Below, in pieces: positions 21,426-35,234 of a DNA stretch of 64,000 nucleotides. This DNA is from Phocoena phocoena. Taxonomy: Eukaryota > Chordata > Mammalia > Artiodactyla > Phocoenidae. Position 1 is the stretch's first letter. The number at the start of each line of letters is the position of its first letter. The notes beneath the pieces are model-generated. The model saw nothing but the letters and a program-made list of their open reading frames with translations, was not told where the DNA came from and made no database searches. The DNA is taken from positions 120,595,680 to 120,659,679 of the forward strand of contig NC_089240.1 of assembly GCF_963924675.1 (NCBI RefSeq), written 5' to 3'. Position numbers and translations under genes: made by a program.

Positions 21426-24305
21426 TAAACTACTCTTAGGATTATTAGGACTTCTGGTTTCAGCTCCAACATTTAAAGAGCCTGAAAGTTGTCACTTCTA
21501 AGAACAGGAAAAAAAAGCTGAGCAAACTGAAAATCAGTGACATTCTTGCACCCATCAGAGAAGTTGAAGAGATTTCAACCACTACCCTGAAATCTGGGGA
21601 GATGGGTAAATATAGAGGATCATAGCTGAGATGAGCTTGCCTGGATCAGAAGATACTGTAATCATAAATTATAATATTGATGAATTGCTAGAGGACTTGT
21701 GTGGACGAGCATGAGAGAAATAAACTCCTGGGGGACAATCTTATTGACACTTTCAAGGGTCTTCACTGCAGGAACCCCACCATATTCTCATGATGAAGAC
21801 GAAGAAAAAAATTCCTTTGTGCTCTGGCAGGGTGACGGGAAAAGTAAAAACTTTGAAATATATCCAGATTATCCAACATAACAAAGGCCTACTCTGTAGG
21901 AGAAAAGACTTTACCAGAGCCTTAGCCAACTTGGGAGCAGGGCAATTTGCCAACTCTAGGGCCCTCTAGACTTTCTAGAGAAAATAGAAGGCTAAGAAAT
22001 ATTTCTGAAGGCCACAGCACAGGTATTCAGTCTCACTAAAAGACTGAAATTTAATCAAACAATATAGACTGTTGGCCTCCTCCCATATCAACAGGGCTGC
22101 AGTATAATAAGAGTGAGTTACAGCTGAAAGAGCTGCAAGGCTTAGACTTTGTGAAGGAGTTCTTAGAAGAAACTGAAAGATAACAGGTGACCAAACAAGT
22201 TCATTAAAGGTAATTAAAAGCTCTGGTGCCTATAGCTGTAGCAAACATTAAACATAGCCCAAATCCTAGCCAAGTTAACATAAAGCCAGATACTAAAGGC
22301 ATATTTACCTCAGTTCCTATCACCTGGTACACATTGTCTGGCTTTCAACAAAAATCAAATGACAAAAATAAAAAAAACAAGAAAAAATACAATTCAAAGA
22401 GACATAGCAAGCATCAGAATCAGACTCAGATATGACACACATGTTGGAGTTTCTGACAGGGACTTTAAAAAAACTATGATTAATATGTGAAGGGCTCTAA
22501 TGGAAAAAGGAGATAATATACAAGAACAGTTGGGTAATATAAGCAGATAGATAGAAATTCTAAAAGTAACAATAACAAAGAATGCCTTTGATGGCCTGGA
22601 CACAGCTGAAAAAAGAATCGGTGAGCTTGAAGATATGTCAATGGAAACTTCCCAAACTGAAATACAAAGTGAAGAGAATGAGAACAACAGAATATCTAAC
22701 ATCTGTGGTTATAATTTCAAAGCATGTAAATGTGTATTTGGAAAACCAGAAGGAGAAGGAATAGAGAAAAGAGCACAAAAAATATTTCAAGCAATAATAG
22801 CCAAGAACTTTCCAAAATTAATGAGATCCCAAAACACACATTCAGGAAGCTCAGAGAATACCAAGCAGAATAAATATCAAATAATCTACACCTAGGCATA
22901 TCATATTTAAACTGCAGGAAACCAAAGGCAAAGAGAAAATTTTGAAAGAAGTCAAAGGGGAAAAAAACACCTTATCTATAGAGGAAAAAGCATAAGAATG
23001 ACAGCGTGCTTCTTGTCAGAAACCATGCAAGCAAGAAAAGAGTTGTGTAACATAAAGTGTTGAGAGAAAAAATCATAAATATAACCTAGAATTCTATATC
23101 CACTGAAATTATCCTTCAAAAATGAAGAAGAAATAAACACTCCCTTATGCCAAAAAACCAAACTAAACAAACAAATCTGAGGGAACTATTCTCCAGTGGA
23201 CTTGCCCTGGACAGAATTTTAAAAGAAATTCTTCAGGGGAGAAGGAAAATGAGGTAGGTCAGAAATGGATCCACACAAAGAAATGAAAAGTACTGGAGAA
23301 GGAATAAATGAAATGATATCTTTTTATTTATTCTTAATTACTGTAATAACTGTTCAAAATAACAATGGTAACAGCCTGCTGTGCGATGATAGCACATGGT
23401 AAGTGAAATGAATTTTATAAGGTACAGGAAGGAAGAATTCAGATTTCTGTTATAAGTTATCTGCACTATACATGAGTCCATATAATGTATTTAAAGTGGA
23501 GTTAATTAGTTGTAAATGTATTTTACAAACTCTAGGGCAACCACTACAAAAATTTTTTTAAACAAATAGAAGTGGTATAGTGAATATCAATTCACCATTG
23601 ATATGAATTGACAGTGTGATTAGTCTAAATGTACATATTAAGAGGCCAAAAAGTAGAAAAGAGTTACATACACAATAAATATTCCAACTACTGTATATCA
23701 ATAATCACTTTAAATGTGAATGGTCTAAATACAGACATTAAAAAGCAGTGATTGTCAGAGTAGACTGAAACAATAACATTACCTTAACTACATATTATCT
23801 ACAAGAAACTCAGTTTAAATATAAAGACAAAGATAGATTAAAAGTAAAAGGGTGAATAAAGATATACTATGCTTTCACTAATCAAAAGAAAGCTGAATAA
23901 CTATTAATTTCAGACAAAGCAGATTTCAGAACAAGGAAAATTACCAGGGATAAAGAGAGACATAAAGGGATCCGTTCTCCAAGAAAATGTAACAATCCAT
24001 AATGTGCATGCATCTAACAAAGAACAACAAATTATGCGAAGCAAAAACTGATAGATAATTGATCGGACAGGCAGAAAATCAGTTAGGATATAATCTACCT
24101 GAACATCACTGTTAATCAGCAGTGTCTAATTGACATTGATACAGTACTCGACAACGGCAGAACACACATTCTTCTCAAGCTCACATGAGCGCTCACTAAG
24201 ACCACGTTCTGGGCCATTAAAGACAGCTTAATGAATTAAAAATCACACAAAGCATGCTCTCAGACACTATGGAGTTAAACTAGAAATCAGTAAAGGAAAC
24301 TTAGC

Positions 24306-24945
24306 TGAAAAATGACAATATAATGCCTGTAGAGTCCTCATCTCTGAGATTAAGGCAATCAAGGACGAGATATAAATTTATTTCAAGAAATGATTTCATT
24401 CCCTGCAGGACATGGAGTACTAAGTTTTTATCAGCTGGATTTGACCAAACAAAATATCTCAATCAAAATATCACCAAATTACTCATCTGATGTTTTCTTA
24501 TAAATTTAAGAAAAATAAATGATAAAATTGTTTGTGTTTATCTACGGAAAAAGGATGGGAGAATTAAAGAGATTAACTGCAATTCAGATCTCAAAGCCAC
24601 TTTTTAGCAGAAATATTCATAAAGCAAAGTATTTTCTTTCAAAAAAATATCCTGGAAAATGTCAGTTATCAAGTTCATGTCCTCTGCATAAGACCTTAAA
24701 CAAAGAACATCACGTGAAAGGGAATAGTTTGGGTGTTTGATGTGAGATGAAATATATGTTATGGCCACAGAATGACCCTCACATGTCACATTGTCTACTT
24801 TTTCACCGTTTTTTCTTGATTATTGCTTTCATCAGGTGATACCGTTCAAATAGTCCTGTGTTATCACATGTGCTTCCTAAGTCCATTTTCATCTTTTGTA
24901 AAAGTGCTGATAAATTGTTTCCTTAAAAAAAAATTACAGTATAGT
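24306..24945. other. Unidentified ~640-bp segment inside the old L1
   Basis: L1 ORF2 similarity stops after 'aacttagctgaaaaatga' and resumes at 'aacacatgggccaaggaagc'. In other old L1s these two parts lie within about 60 bp of each other. The intervening segment has a 73-codon plus frame (24519-24740) of no known family, an A9 run at 24927-24935 near its right end and no target duplication that I can define. It could be a retrocopy of a host transcript, an unrecognised repeat or filler DNA. Confidence 0.5.
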
Positions 24946-25351
24946 TGGAGATGAAATAACACATGGGCCAAGGAAGCATTTTCAAGAGAAATTTTAAAAA
25001 TATTTTGAGCTAAGTAAAAGGCAACTTATTAAAATTTGTGAGATGTAAAGAAAGCAATGTATAGAGGGAAATTTACAACATTAAATGTGTACATTAGAAA
25101 AAAGATCTAAAATCAATTATCTAAGTTTCCACCTTAGGAAACTAGAGAAAGGTGAGCAATTCAAGCCTAAAGCCAGTAGAATAAAATAAGTAATAAAAAT
25201 TAGAGCAGAACTCAATGAAATTGAAAAGCAGGAATACAATAGAGAAAATCAACAAAAAAAGCTTGTTCTTTGAAAGATGATTGGTAAAACCAATAAACCT
25301 ATAGCCAGGCTATCCAAAAAAAGAAGAGAGAAGACACAAATTAATATTAGA

Positions 25352-25568
25352 GGGCTTCCCTGGTGGTGCAGTGGTTGAGAGTCCGCCTGCCGATGCAGGG
25401 AACACGGGTTCGTGCCCCGGTCCGGGAAGATCCCACATGCCGCGGAGCGGCTGGGCCCGTGAGCCATGGCCGCTGAGCCTGAGCGTCCGGAGCCTGTGCT
25501 CCGCAACGGGAGAGGCCACAACAGTGAGAGGCCCGCGTACCGCAAAAAAAAAAAAAAAAAAAAAAAAA
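25352..25568 (+). mobile_element. CHR-type SINE, short form
   Basis: Head gggcttccctggtggtgcag, B box ggttcgtgccccgg and a long A-tail of about 25 bases (25543-25567). A short target duplication is likely (aatattaga left, aaaattaga right). It inserted into the old L1 ORF2 and is close to the short CHR consensus, so it looks fairly young. Confidence 0.95.
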
Positions 25569-27039
25569 TTAGAAATGAGCCCTTGGAGATCAAAGGGATA
25601 ATAAAGAAATATTATGAGCTCTATGGCCACAAATTTTATAACCTAGATGAAATGGACCAATTCCTTGATAGACACAAATTACCAAACTCACACAAGGAGA
25701 AAAAGATAATCTGACTAGGCTTATATCTATTAAAGAAATTAAATCCATGATTAATAACGCTACCAAAATGTAAACGCCAGGTCCAGATAGTTTCACTGGT
25801 GAATTCTACCAAATCTATAAGGAAGAAATGGCATCAGTTTTCTACAATCTTCGAGAAAGCACAAACAGAAAGAACACCCTAACTCATTCTTTGAGGTCAG
25901 AATTACTAATACTAAAACCATATTAAAATATTACAAGAAAGAAGATCTACAAATCATCTCTAATGAACATAGATGCAGTAATATTCAACAAATTATTAGC
26001 AAATCGAATCCAGCAATGCATAAGAACACTATACATTATGACAAGGTGGTAGTTATTTCCAGTTACACAAAGCTGGTTCAATATTCAAAAATCAATCAAT
26101 GTAACCCACCGCATCAACAAGTTAAAAAGAAAATGATCATATCAACTGATGAAAAAACATTTGAAAAAACCCAGCACCCATTAATGATAAAAATTCTAAG
26201 ATAAATAGGAATAGATGGGAACTTCCTCAACCTGAAAAGTAACATCTGTAAAAAACAAACTTACATGACAGAAATATATTTTGAACATATGTACCAGTCA
26301 AAGTGTTAATATCAAGTGTATTGAAAACAACCCTACAGGTCACTAAGAAAATAAAAATGAGTAATAAAAAATTGAATTCAAACATGAGGATATCCGATGG
26401 ACAATAAATATCAAAAACATGAAATTGCCTTATCCCACTGTAAATATGGTAATATTTCAAAAATAAGCTTAATATTACCAAGGAATGGTGAGCAAATGGT
26501 GAAAAAAGAACTCATATCATCTTCATGGGAATGTAAAATTAGTTCTACCACTTGGAAGAGCTAGTTGGAAAAAAATGTTAGTTTAAAAATGTGTGTACTC
26601 CGACACCCAGGAATTTTATTTTTTGGCATTATACCCTTGAGGACCTCTTGTACATGTTTACCAGAAGATATGTGTAAGAATGTTCACTGCAGTATGATAA
26701 TAGCCCGAAGTGGCATACATTTCCAACAGCAGATAAATGTACAAATATGGTACATTCTTACAACGGAAGACTATACAGGATTAAATATGGAAGAACAAGA
26801 TATAATGACATGGATAGGTTGAAAAAACATACTATAGCTAGAGAAAATCAAATATACAATATGAAAAATTAAAGCATTCATGCAACTTTTATAAAGTATA
26901 TAATATACAGTTCTATAGGTAGTAAAAACTATGACTGGTAGGATACACACAAAATTCATGGTAGTGACAGGAATGCATCTAGGGACTTATTCTGTAATGT
27001 TCTATAATTTTTATAAATAGAAAATTTGAAGCAAAAAAA

Positions 27040-28340
27040 ATCCAAAGTGAAAATAGGTTTGCATTCTTAACAATATTTCAGAGTACACTGAATCTATGAA
27101 CTAAGAATAACCAACCATAAGGGAAAAATGTGAAATTAAGAACAATTTTGTAGAAATGAAAATTCGCAATTGTCAAATAAAAATATACTATGGGGGAAGC
27201 ATAAACCAGATTGATGCATAATGAAATCACTGAAATAGAATACAAATTTGTTATATTTAATTCAGAACTCTGAAGAAAAGAATGAAGACATTAAAATAAA
27301 GAAATAACCTCTAAAAGACACAGAACAGATTGTGGAAATCCAAATTAAACATAGTCTAAAACCCAGAAGGCAGAGAGGATATTAAAATTTTTAATGAAGT
27401 TAACAAAATAGTATTGAAGATAATCTTCCCGAGGTGAAAAAGATCCTATTACGATTAATAAAAGTGTGCACCATGCAATAGGTGTATAATGAAAAGAAAC
27501 CAAGATTTAGATTTATTTTGGAAAAAATCCTTGAATTTGAAAGCCTCTTTTTCTTTTGCAACAAGTGTTTAGTAGAAAAAAACAAGTCGATGGCAAATGA
27601 TCAGATTCAGTTTTTTTTTCTTTTTTGTATTTTTCTTTTTAACACTAGAGAAACTAGTTCTACAGAAGGTTGAGAGAAAAATTTCTGTGAATGAGAAATT
27701 ATATACAGAGCCAGGGTGGCACTTATGGGGACTTAGCAGCAGCAACAAGACTACTTTCTCAGATATCAAAGGGTGCAGAAAGAATGCCACCTGCATAATT
27801 CCCAGAACTATACCCCTCCCCTCAAATTGCTGGAACTTGAAGATTTGCTCCAGTTTTCTCAGGAATAATCAAAGTGGAAAACTCAAGATGAATTGTTTAT
27901 AGAATAAAAGACCTGCTGTGAGCACTAAAACCAATTAAAATATAGACTTAAGTCTAAATAATTGTGGTAATAAAACCTAAAGCTATGCTAAAAATACCTC
28001 TTAGAAAATACAGTTCATAAAATACTGCTGGAACAGTAAGTAATCATCTGAATATAAAATTTCATAGTGAATAAAGAGAAATTGCCAAGGAATAAATCTT
28101 TCATCAGACATAATAGATATGGCTTCGTTGTTAAAATTATTATAATTAAATTTAAATATATATTTGAATATTAAAGGTATCCCCTTGAATGAAAACAGGG
28201 TGTATACCTCCCAAATAAACTGAGAAAGGCATTTAATTTAATAAAATTGGAAAAAATGTCAATGACAAGTAAGCCATAAAAGAGCATAAAGCATCAAACA
28301 GGATGACAGAAGTAGCATTAAAATGGATTATTTCTAAGGG
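27040..28340 (+). repeat. Degraded LINE-like sequence (HAL1/L1 ORF1-like?)
   Basis: A-rich sequence with scattered words like old L1/HAL1 ORF1 ('aagaaaagaatgaagacatt', 'agataatcttcccgaggtga', 'aagaatgccacctgcataat', 'ccagttttctcaggaataat'). Order is only loosely kept and no frame survives. The assignment is tentative. A C/T-rich patch lies at 27609-27642. Confidence 0.4.
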
Positions 28341-28351
28341 AAAAGAGTTTC

Positions 28352-28569
28352 TTTTTTTTTTTTTTTTTTTTTTGTGGTATGCGGGCCTCTCACTGTTGTG
28401 GCTTCTCCTGTTGCGGACCACAGGCTCCAGACGCGCAGGCTCAGCGGCCACGGCTCACGGGCCCAGCCGCTCCGCGGCATGTGGGACCTTCCCGGACCGG
28501 GGCACGAACCCGTGTCCCCTGCATCGGCAGAGCAGACTCTCAACCACTGCACCACCAGGGAAGCCCAAC
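28352..28569 (-). mobile_element. CHR-type SINE, short form
   Basis: The T-run at 28352-28372 is the A-tail; the body and the B-box complement (ccggggcacgaaccc) follow. The head ends at 28569. A near-perfect target duplication, agtttctttt / agtttcattt, lies at 28346 and 28570. One odd block reads gcagagcagactctc, with 'gcgg' changed to 'agca'. Confidence 0.94.
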
Positions 28570-31240
28570 AGTTTCATTTTAGAGTGCAAGAAAATTCAAT
28601 GAGCCTTCTAGATCCTGGAATCAGTAATTAGTCAGGAACATCTGCATTGGATTTTGCATGAGCAAGTATGTTACGCTTATTTGTTACTACATCTAGCCTA
28701 CTCATACATAAACCAGTATCTTGAAATGGAGTGCCCCTGTAACAACAAAAAAATGTCTTTGTTTTAACAGTTGGGTGCCAGGTAGCAAAGTAACAGATCA
28801 AAGAGGTTAGAAAGATGACAATTTATGGTATGCAGTGTAATTCTTTTCATAAAATTACCTGCAGTAATTTGGAGGTACAATCAGATCCATACTTGGCCAG
28901 CAGTCCTAGAGGAAAAGGTGGAATGAAACAGAAACTTCGTAGTGTGTGCTGGTGCTTATTGCCTGCAAAGCTTGGCAAGATAATATAAGAAAGAGATGAA
29001 CTCAGAATATAGTCACTTGGCAAGCAGAAATTAAAGGAAATAGGAAGAGTTAAGGAATTGCAGGCTTTGCAGGTTTAGAAAAGGCCAAATGTTTTCCAGA
29101 CCCCATATTTTAAGAGTTGGGAATAAAAAAGGTGTTGAGAGGATAAGATTTCAGTATCAGTTGAAAAAAGTGATTCACGACAGTCAGATTCAAGGCATGG
29201 TTCCCCACCTCTTTTTACAGATAGCCTCAAGATAGCTACTATTAATGAGTGAGAGAGTGTGTGTTTTCATGTGTAAGGAAGCAAAATAAATCAAACTTGA
29301 GAATTATATCTAGGAAATGCTTGTTGGTGTGGTTACTGGCATATGGAAATGACTTGAAGCGAATAGAGCAAAATCCTTTAAAGCCTCTGATAATTTGAGA
29401 GTTGAGAGAACTTGCAGTCCCACCTTTCAGCATCTTTAGTTAGTTAGAGACAGCTGTGGAGCCACTAGCGACGGCCTATCCCCATGTATTTCAGATGTGA
29501 CCAAGGAAGATAATATAAAAGAACTTCCTAGAAGGCAGAGCCCAGGCTCAGTGATAACCAACAAGGACTCCCTCCCAGTGAGTAGAATTAGGCCTTAATC
29601 AAGAGATTTCTCCCACCCACAGGATAGGGAGCCTTCATAATGCCCAAGTTTTAGGATTTCAGCCTTGCTATATACTAGTGACTGATGGGTATGTATCCCT
29701 TTATTCCTTTTTGTGAATGGAAATTCCTTTCTTCCTTCTTTGCTTGCTTGCTTCCTTCCTTCCCCCCCCCACCCCAATATCCTTTACTTGCTCCAGTATT
29801 ATATTCTAGACGTGTGTGGTGGTGATGGACAGATAATTTTTCTTTAGTTCATGGGTCACCAAACCGAAAGCAATCACATCTAGTCCTAAGGGAGGGTACT
29901 GGGCACAACCTTGAGCGTCTGAAATTTAGCTGGATTCAGGAAGTGGCTGGGACTTTGGTTTGTCTTCATTAGGGGGCATTGAAAAAAAAAGTAAACATTT
30001 TAACTTCTCCCAGCAAGAGGAATGGGATGAAAGAAATAGGGTATTACAGCAGAGGGAATAATTAACTCTACCCAATGAGTTGGGGAAAGTTCCAGCACTA
30101 AGACTGGCCCTGCTCTCCATGTAACATCACTCCTCTTGAAGTTTCTGATCTTTCTCTTGATGTGAATAAATAGTGTTTCATGGAAAATGTTCTACTCATC
30201 ATTTTCTTATTATGTTTTCTTTTAGCTTCTCATGAATACTTGGTTTTCAGAATTCCTCTTTTGATATTTTAATCAATTTTTTTCTATGTATATTTTCCAT
30301 TTTCTGTCTCCATTTAGTTCAGTCTCTGGGCTGTAGTGATGTTAATCATATTGAGAATTTATAACATGGTAAGAAAACACACTGCAGGCACAAGAAGTGT
30401 TTTACCTTCCACTGCTAAACAGAGGAAACAGGTTGAATTTAAGTTGTCAGCAGGCAGAGATACCTATTTCATGTATAAGAGATGAGATAGTGCATTGCAC
30501 GTCATAGGCAATGGAATGAAAATGTAACCTCTTGCAACTCAACTCCATGGATTCAAGTTTAGGCTTGTAAAATTACATTAAGGAACATGATACAAAAAGA
30601 AGAGTTTCCTAACAAGAAATATTTTGGCAACTGAGCTTAGAATTGGTCAATAGTATTAGAGAGTGAATGGTAAGTGAATTCCAAAGAAATTCTCCACAAA
30701 TTATGATTGTACTCCTAACCAAATAATGAACTCATATGTACCTGACCTCGTAAGTCAATCACTGCTCCTTCGATTTGTGGTCATTGACAGGGCTCAGGCA
30801 CTTATTAACTCACCACTTAAGACTGAGACGTTAATTTCTTTCCCCAGATCTCCTTCCAAATCGGTGAAACCCCCACTAGTGCCCCCTCCTTCCATCTGTC
30901 CCAAGAATGCCCCAGATTAACGTTGAGGGTTTTGGCTGATCTTTAGTGATTGCAGGAATGGAACAGAGAGAATGTGGAAATTACAGTGAATTTCAGGAAA
31001 GGATGTTAAAATATTTTATTTAAAAGCCAAAACTCCCCTGTTCTTCAGAATGTGTTCCAAATGTAAGATGTTATTATGACAGTGAATTGAATTGAACATA
31101 GTAAACCATTTACAATTTGTTGCTCTCTTGCGACTTCCATCAGTCTTGTACAGTTGGAAAAGAATGGAAGTTCTGAAACAGGTGCAATTGGTTTTATAAG
31201 CGCTCAAGGTAAAATAGCAGAGCCTTGGCTATCCAAGCAG
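28570..31240. other. No gene recognised; possible decayed LTR-class sequence
   Basis: About 2.7 kb with no repeat that I can name securely. 28850-30110 has a composition and rhythm like an old retroviral internal region or LTR (for example 'ccacaggatagggagcct', 'ggtgatggacagataattt'), but I cannot place it. Frames reach only 64 codons. A (CTTC/TTGC)-rich pyrimidine stretch with a C9 run lies at 29725-29776. Confidence 0.35.
29725..29776 (+). repeat. Pyrimidine-rich simple repeat (CTTC/TTGC)n plus C-run
   Basis: Units cttc, ttgc and ttcc are followed by a C9 run and ccacccc. Low-complexity tract. Confidence 0.9.
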
Positions 31241-34200
31241 TCTCCTGTGTAGCTATTGTGCTGTTCAGATACTCTGTTTCTTTGAGATTCACTCTTGGTT
31301 GGTTGTGTGTTTATAGGAATGTATTTTCTTCTTCTAGGTTATCCAATTTGTTGCCATAAAACTGTTCATATTCTCTTATAATTCTTTTTTATTTCTGTTG
31401 CATCAGTTGCAATGTGCCCTCTTTCATTTCTTATTTTAGTTGAGTCTTCTCTCTTTTTATCTAGTTATTCTAGCTAAGAGTTTGTCAATTTTGTTTATCT
31501 CTTTTTTAAAAAATCACTCTTAGTTTCATTGATTTTTCCTATGGCTTTTCTAGTCTCTATTTCATTTGCCTTGGCTCTAATCTTTATTCTTTACTTCCTT
31601 CTGTTAGCTTTGGGTTCAGTTTATTTTTCTTTTTCCAGTTTCTTGAGGTGTAAAGTTATGTTGTCGATTTGAGATCTTTTTTAATGTATACATTTACAGG
31701 TCTAAACCTCCCTCTTACCTATAATTTTGATGCTTCCCATGTTTTTTTGGTATATTGTGTTTCCATTTTCATTTATCTTAAGTATTTTCTAATTTCCCTT
31801 GTGACTCCTTCTTTGGCCCACTGGTTGTTTAAAAGTGTGTTACTTAATTTTCCCATATTTGTAGATATTCCAGTTTTCCTTGTGCTATTTCTAGTTTCAT
31901 TCCATTGTGATAAAAAAAATACTTTCTATGACTTCAGTCTTCATGAATTTCTAAAGATTTGTTTTTGTGGCCTAATATATGTCTATCCTGGAGAACATTT
32001 CATGTGCACTTGAGAAGATTGTATATTTTGCTGTTGCTGGTGGAGTGGTCTGTATGTGTCTGTTATGTCCAATTAGTCTATAGTGTTATTGAAGTCCTCT
32101 AGTTCCTTATTGATTTTCTGTCTGGTTGTTCTATCCACTACTGAATGTGTGATACTGAATTCAACTACTATTATTGTATTGCTATATAGTTTTCCCTTCA
32201 ATTCTCTCAGTATGCTTCATATATTTAGGAGTTTTGATGTCTGGTGACTATAATTTACAACATTTATAATGATTATATCTTCTTGGTGAATTGATTCCTT
32301 TATCATTTTATAATGTCATTCTTTATCTCTTATGACATTTATTTATTTAAAGTCCAGTTTTTCTGATATTAATATAACCATGCCTGTTCCCTTTTGGTTA
32401 CTGTTTGTATGGAATATCCTTTTCCATCCTATCATGTTCAGCCTATGTGTATCCTTAGATCTGAAGTGAATCTTTTATAGGCAGCATTCTGTTGGATCCT
32501 GTTTTTTCAACCATTGAGGCAGTCTGTGTCTTTTGATTGTGGAGTTTAGTCCATTTTCATTTAAAGTAATTAATGATAAGGAAGGACTTACTGTTGACAT
32601 TTTTAAAAAGTGTTTTCTGCATACTTTGTAGCTTTTTTGTCACTCCTTTCCTCTCTTACTATAGTCCTTTGTGTTTCATTGTTTCATTTTGTTTTGTGAT
32701 AATTTGCTTGATTCCCTTCTCATTTCCATTTGTGCATATTCTATAGACATTTTCTTTGTGGTTACCATTGCAATTACATAAAACGTCTTAAAGTATAGCA
32801 CTCTATTTTAAACTGATAACAACTTCAATCACATACAAAAACTCTAGTCCTTTTACAGCCCCCTACAATTCATGTTATGAATGGCACAAATTATATTTTT
32901 ATATATTGTATACCCTTTAACATAGATTTATAGTTTTCTTTTTTCATTTAAATTATATGCACCAAAATTAGAACAGTACACAGGCTACTGTATTTGTCCA
33001 TGTATTTACCTTTACTAGAGAACTTTATATTTTTATATGGTTTTGTGTTGCTGTCTACTGACTATTTCAATCTGAATGATCCTCCTTAGCATTTCTTGTA
33101 GGGGCAGGTCTAGTGGCAGTGAACTCCCTCAGTTTTTATTTAGCTGGGAAATCTTAATTTCTTCTTCATTTTTGAAAGGCAGTTTTGCCAGATACAGTAT
33201 TCTTGTTTGTTAGTTTTTTTCTTTTAGCACTCTGAATATATCATCCCACTCCCTCCTAGCCTGCAAAGTTTCTACTGAGAAATACACTGATAATCTTATG
33301 GAACTTTCCTTGGATGTGCTCTTCTCTTGGCTGCCTACAAGATTCTCTGTCTTTGACTTCAGAGAATTTGATTATAAACGGTCTTGGTGTGGTTTTCTTT
33401 TAGTTTATTTTAGTTGGAGTTCTTTCAGATTCTTGAATCTGTATCTCCATTTCTTTCCTCAGATTTGGGAAGTTTTCAGCCATTAGTTCTTCAAATGAGC
33501 TCTCTGACCCTTTCATTTTCTCTTCTCTTTCTGGGATTCTTACAATGCATATATTGATCTGCTTGATAATATCCCATAGTTATTGAGGCTCTCTTCACTT
33601 TCCATTATTTTTTTCTTTTTGCTTCTCTGACTGGATGTTTTCAATTGATGTGTCTTCAAGTTTACTGGTTCTTACTTCTGCCTGATGAATTCTGATGTTG
33701 AACCCCTCTAATGAATTTTTGGTTCAGTTATTCAGACTTTCAGCTCCAGAAGTTCTGTTTGGTTATTTTTATAGATTTTCCTCTTTGTCGATATTCTCAT
33801 ATTGTTTATGCATCATTTTCCTGATTTTGTTTAGTTGTCTGTGTTCTCTTTTAGCTCATTGAGCATCTTTATGACTACTATTTTATATTCTTTGTCAGGC
33901 AGCTCATAGATCTGCATTTCCTTAGGATCAGTTTCTGGAATTTTATTTTGGTCTTTTGACTGGGCCATGTTTTCCTGTTTATTTCTATGCCTTGTAATTT
34001 TTGTTGGGAATTTGGCATTTGAAAAAAACAACCACCTCTCCCAACCTTTGCCTACTGGCTTCATGTGAGGAAAGACATTCACAATTCTGTCTGGCTAGAT
34101 ATTTTACGACCTCTTGAATCTTCTACCTCTTTCTTCTCCTGGCATCTGCCTGAAGAACTGCAGCTTTAATGTGCCTCAAGTCAGGTGAGAGAGAAACCAG

Positions 34201-34545
34201 TCCCTTGAGCAACCCCCAGACAAGCCAGAACACTGGACACATGGTACATTTTTTTGGTTTCTCTCCTGGGGGAGGAGCCCTGGTATGGAGGTTTTCCTTC
34301 TGGTTGCTCTGTGCTATGCTGCTTAGGGGATGGAGCATAAGCAGCTGCACCAAATGCTGTGACTTTTCTACCCCTTTGACCAGATTCCCTTCTTGCTTTT
34401 AAAATGGCCTTGGTGCTCTGGTTTCTCAACTGTTCTCTAGAGTTCTCACAGAGGTATTCTGGTCCTTATATTGTTGTTAACTTGGTGTCTCTATGGCAAA
34501 AAGAGGGTCTGTAACTTCCTAGCCTGCCATCTTGCTCTACTTAGC
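31240..34545 (-). mobile_element. Old L1 (L1M group), 5' half, antisense
   Basis: On the minus strand the element starts near 34545 (tagagcaagatggcaggcta, the typical L1 5' start), runs through a 5'UTR to about 34000, ORF1 from about 33990 to 33070 (ending with the complement of 'tgtaggggcaggtctagtgg'), a spacer, then ORF2 endonuclease and early reverse-transcriptase regions to about 31240. Its frames are broken; the longest is 33831-34082 minus (83 codons, lysine- and glutamate-rich, coiled-coil-like ORF1 part). The 3' half is missing. Confidence 0.85.
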
Positions 34546-35220
34546 AGGGTTTTAAACTTGGTTTGCTTTGATCCCAGAATCCACATTTCTATGTAGTATG
34601 TCACCCTCTCTCCTATGTGAGGTCTCCTTATGCTCGTCTCCCTTTCTTGCCTAAATTCACATTCCTGCTCTCTCACTATAGTCACTCAAATGTAATCAAG
34701 TTTTAGAAATTTAAATGACTTCACTGTCACAAAATTTGCCACAGATTAGTCTCATTTATAAGTAAAATTTCTAGTTAATAACATAATTTCTAGGTGCTTA
34801 TATGTTATAGATTTTATGCAACAAATGCTATTTGACATTTACTATGATATAGGTGTTTGTTTAGGAACAGGATAAATGAATGGTAACCTAGAATGGCTTA
34901 AAGGTTTGTGAGCTATGCTGTGCTGCCAGAAGGTAAGACAGCAGAGGTCTGGACAAATCGCTGGAAGTCTTAGAAGAGAAAGTGGTTTCATCTGCCTTGG
35001 GAATTAAGAAGTTCTTCACTCATGATATGTCATTTGAGCTGGTTCTTGAAGGCTAACTAGGAGTTAACTAAGTGGTCTAAGTTATGGATATTTCTTTCAG
35101 AGAGCAGTGTGGTTAAAGGTGAAGAGGGTTGAAAAGAAATGGTGAGGCATTCATTATAGCAGAAGTGGAAGGAGGGGAAGGGCAAAGGGTGGATTTATTA
35201 GGGGACGGATTTCTTGTTTT
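34546..35220. other. No gene recognised
   Basis: Unique-looking sequence. 'catttgagctggttcttgaagg' and 'taggagttaactaag' near 35030-35070 resemble an old mammalian repeat of uncertain class, possibly related to the one at 2858. Confidence 0.4.
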
Positions 35221-35234
35221 TGAGGATGGATTTT

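Larger units (their letters stand above)
21440..27030 (+). mobile_element. Old L1 (L1M group) with 5'UTR, ORF1 and ORF2 remnants
   Basis: This is the most complete ancient LINE in the window. A 5'UTR-like part (21440-22370; 'agctgtagcaaacattaaac', 'taacataaagccagatacta') is followed by ORF1 (22370-23260; 'ccaaaattaatgagatccc', 'atctacacctaggcatatca', 'ccagtggacttgccctgg'), a spacer, then ORF2 from about 23690 ('caataatcactttaaatgtg', 'gtctacaagaaactc'-like, 'cctagatgaaatggacca') to its C-terminal coding end (26500-26830) and a 3' tail to 27030. All frames are broken. It carries a CHR SINE at 25352 and an unidentified insert at about 24306-24945, and it appears to lack sequence near 26270. Confidence 0.8.
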
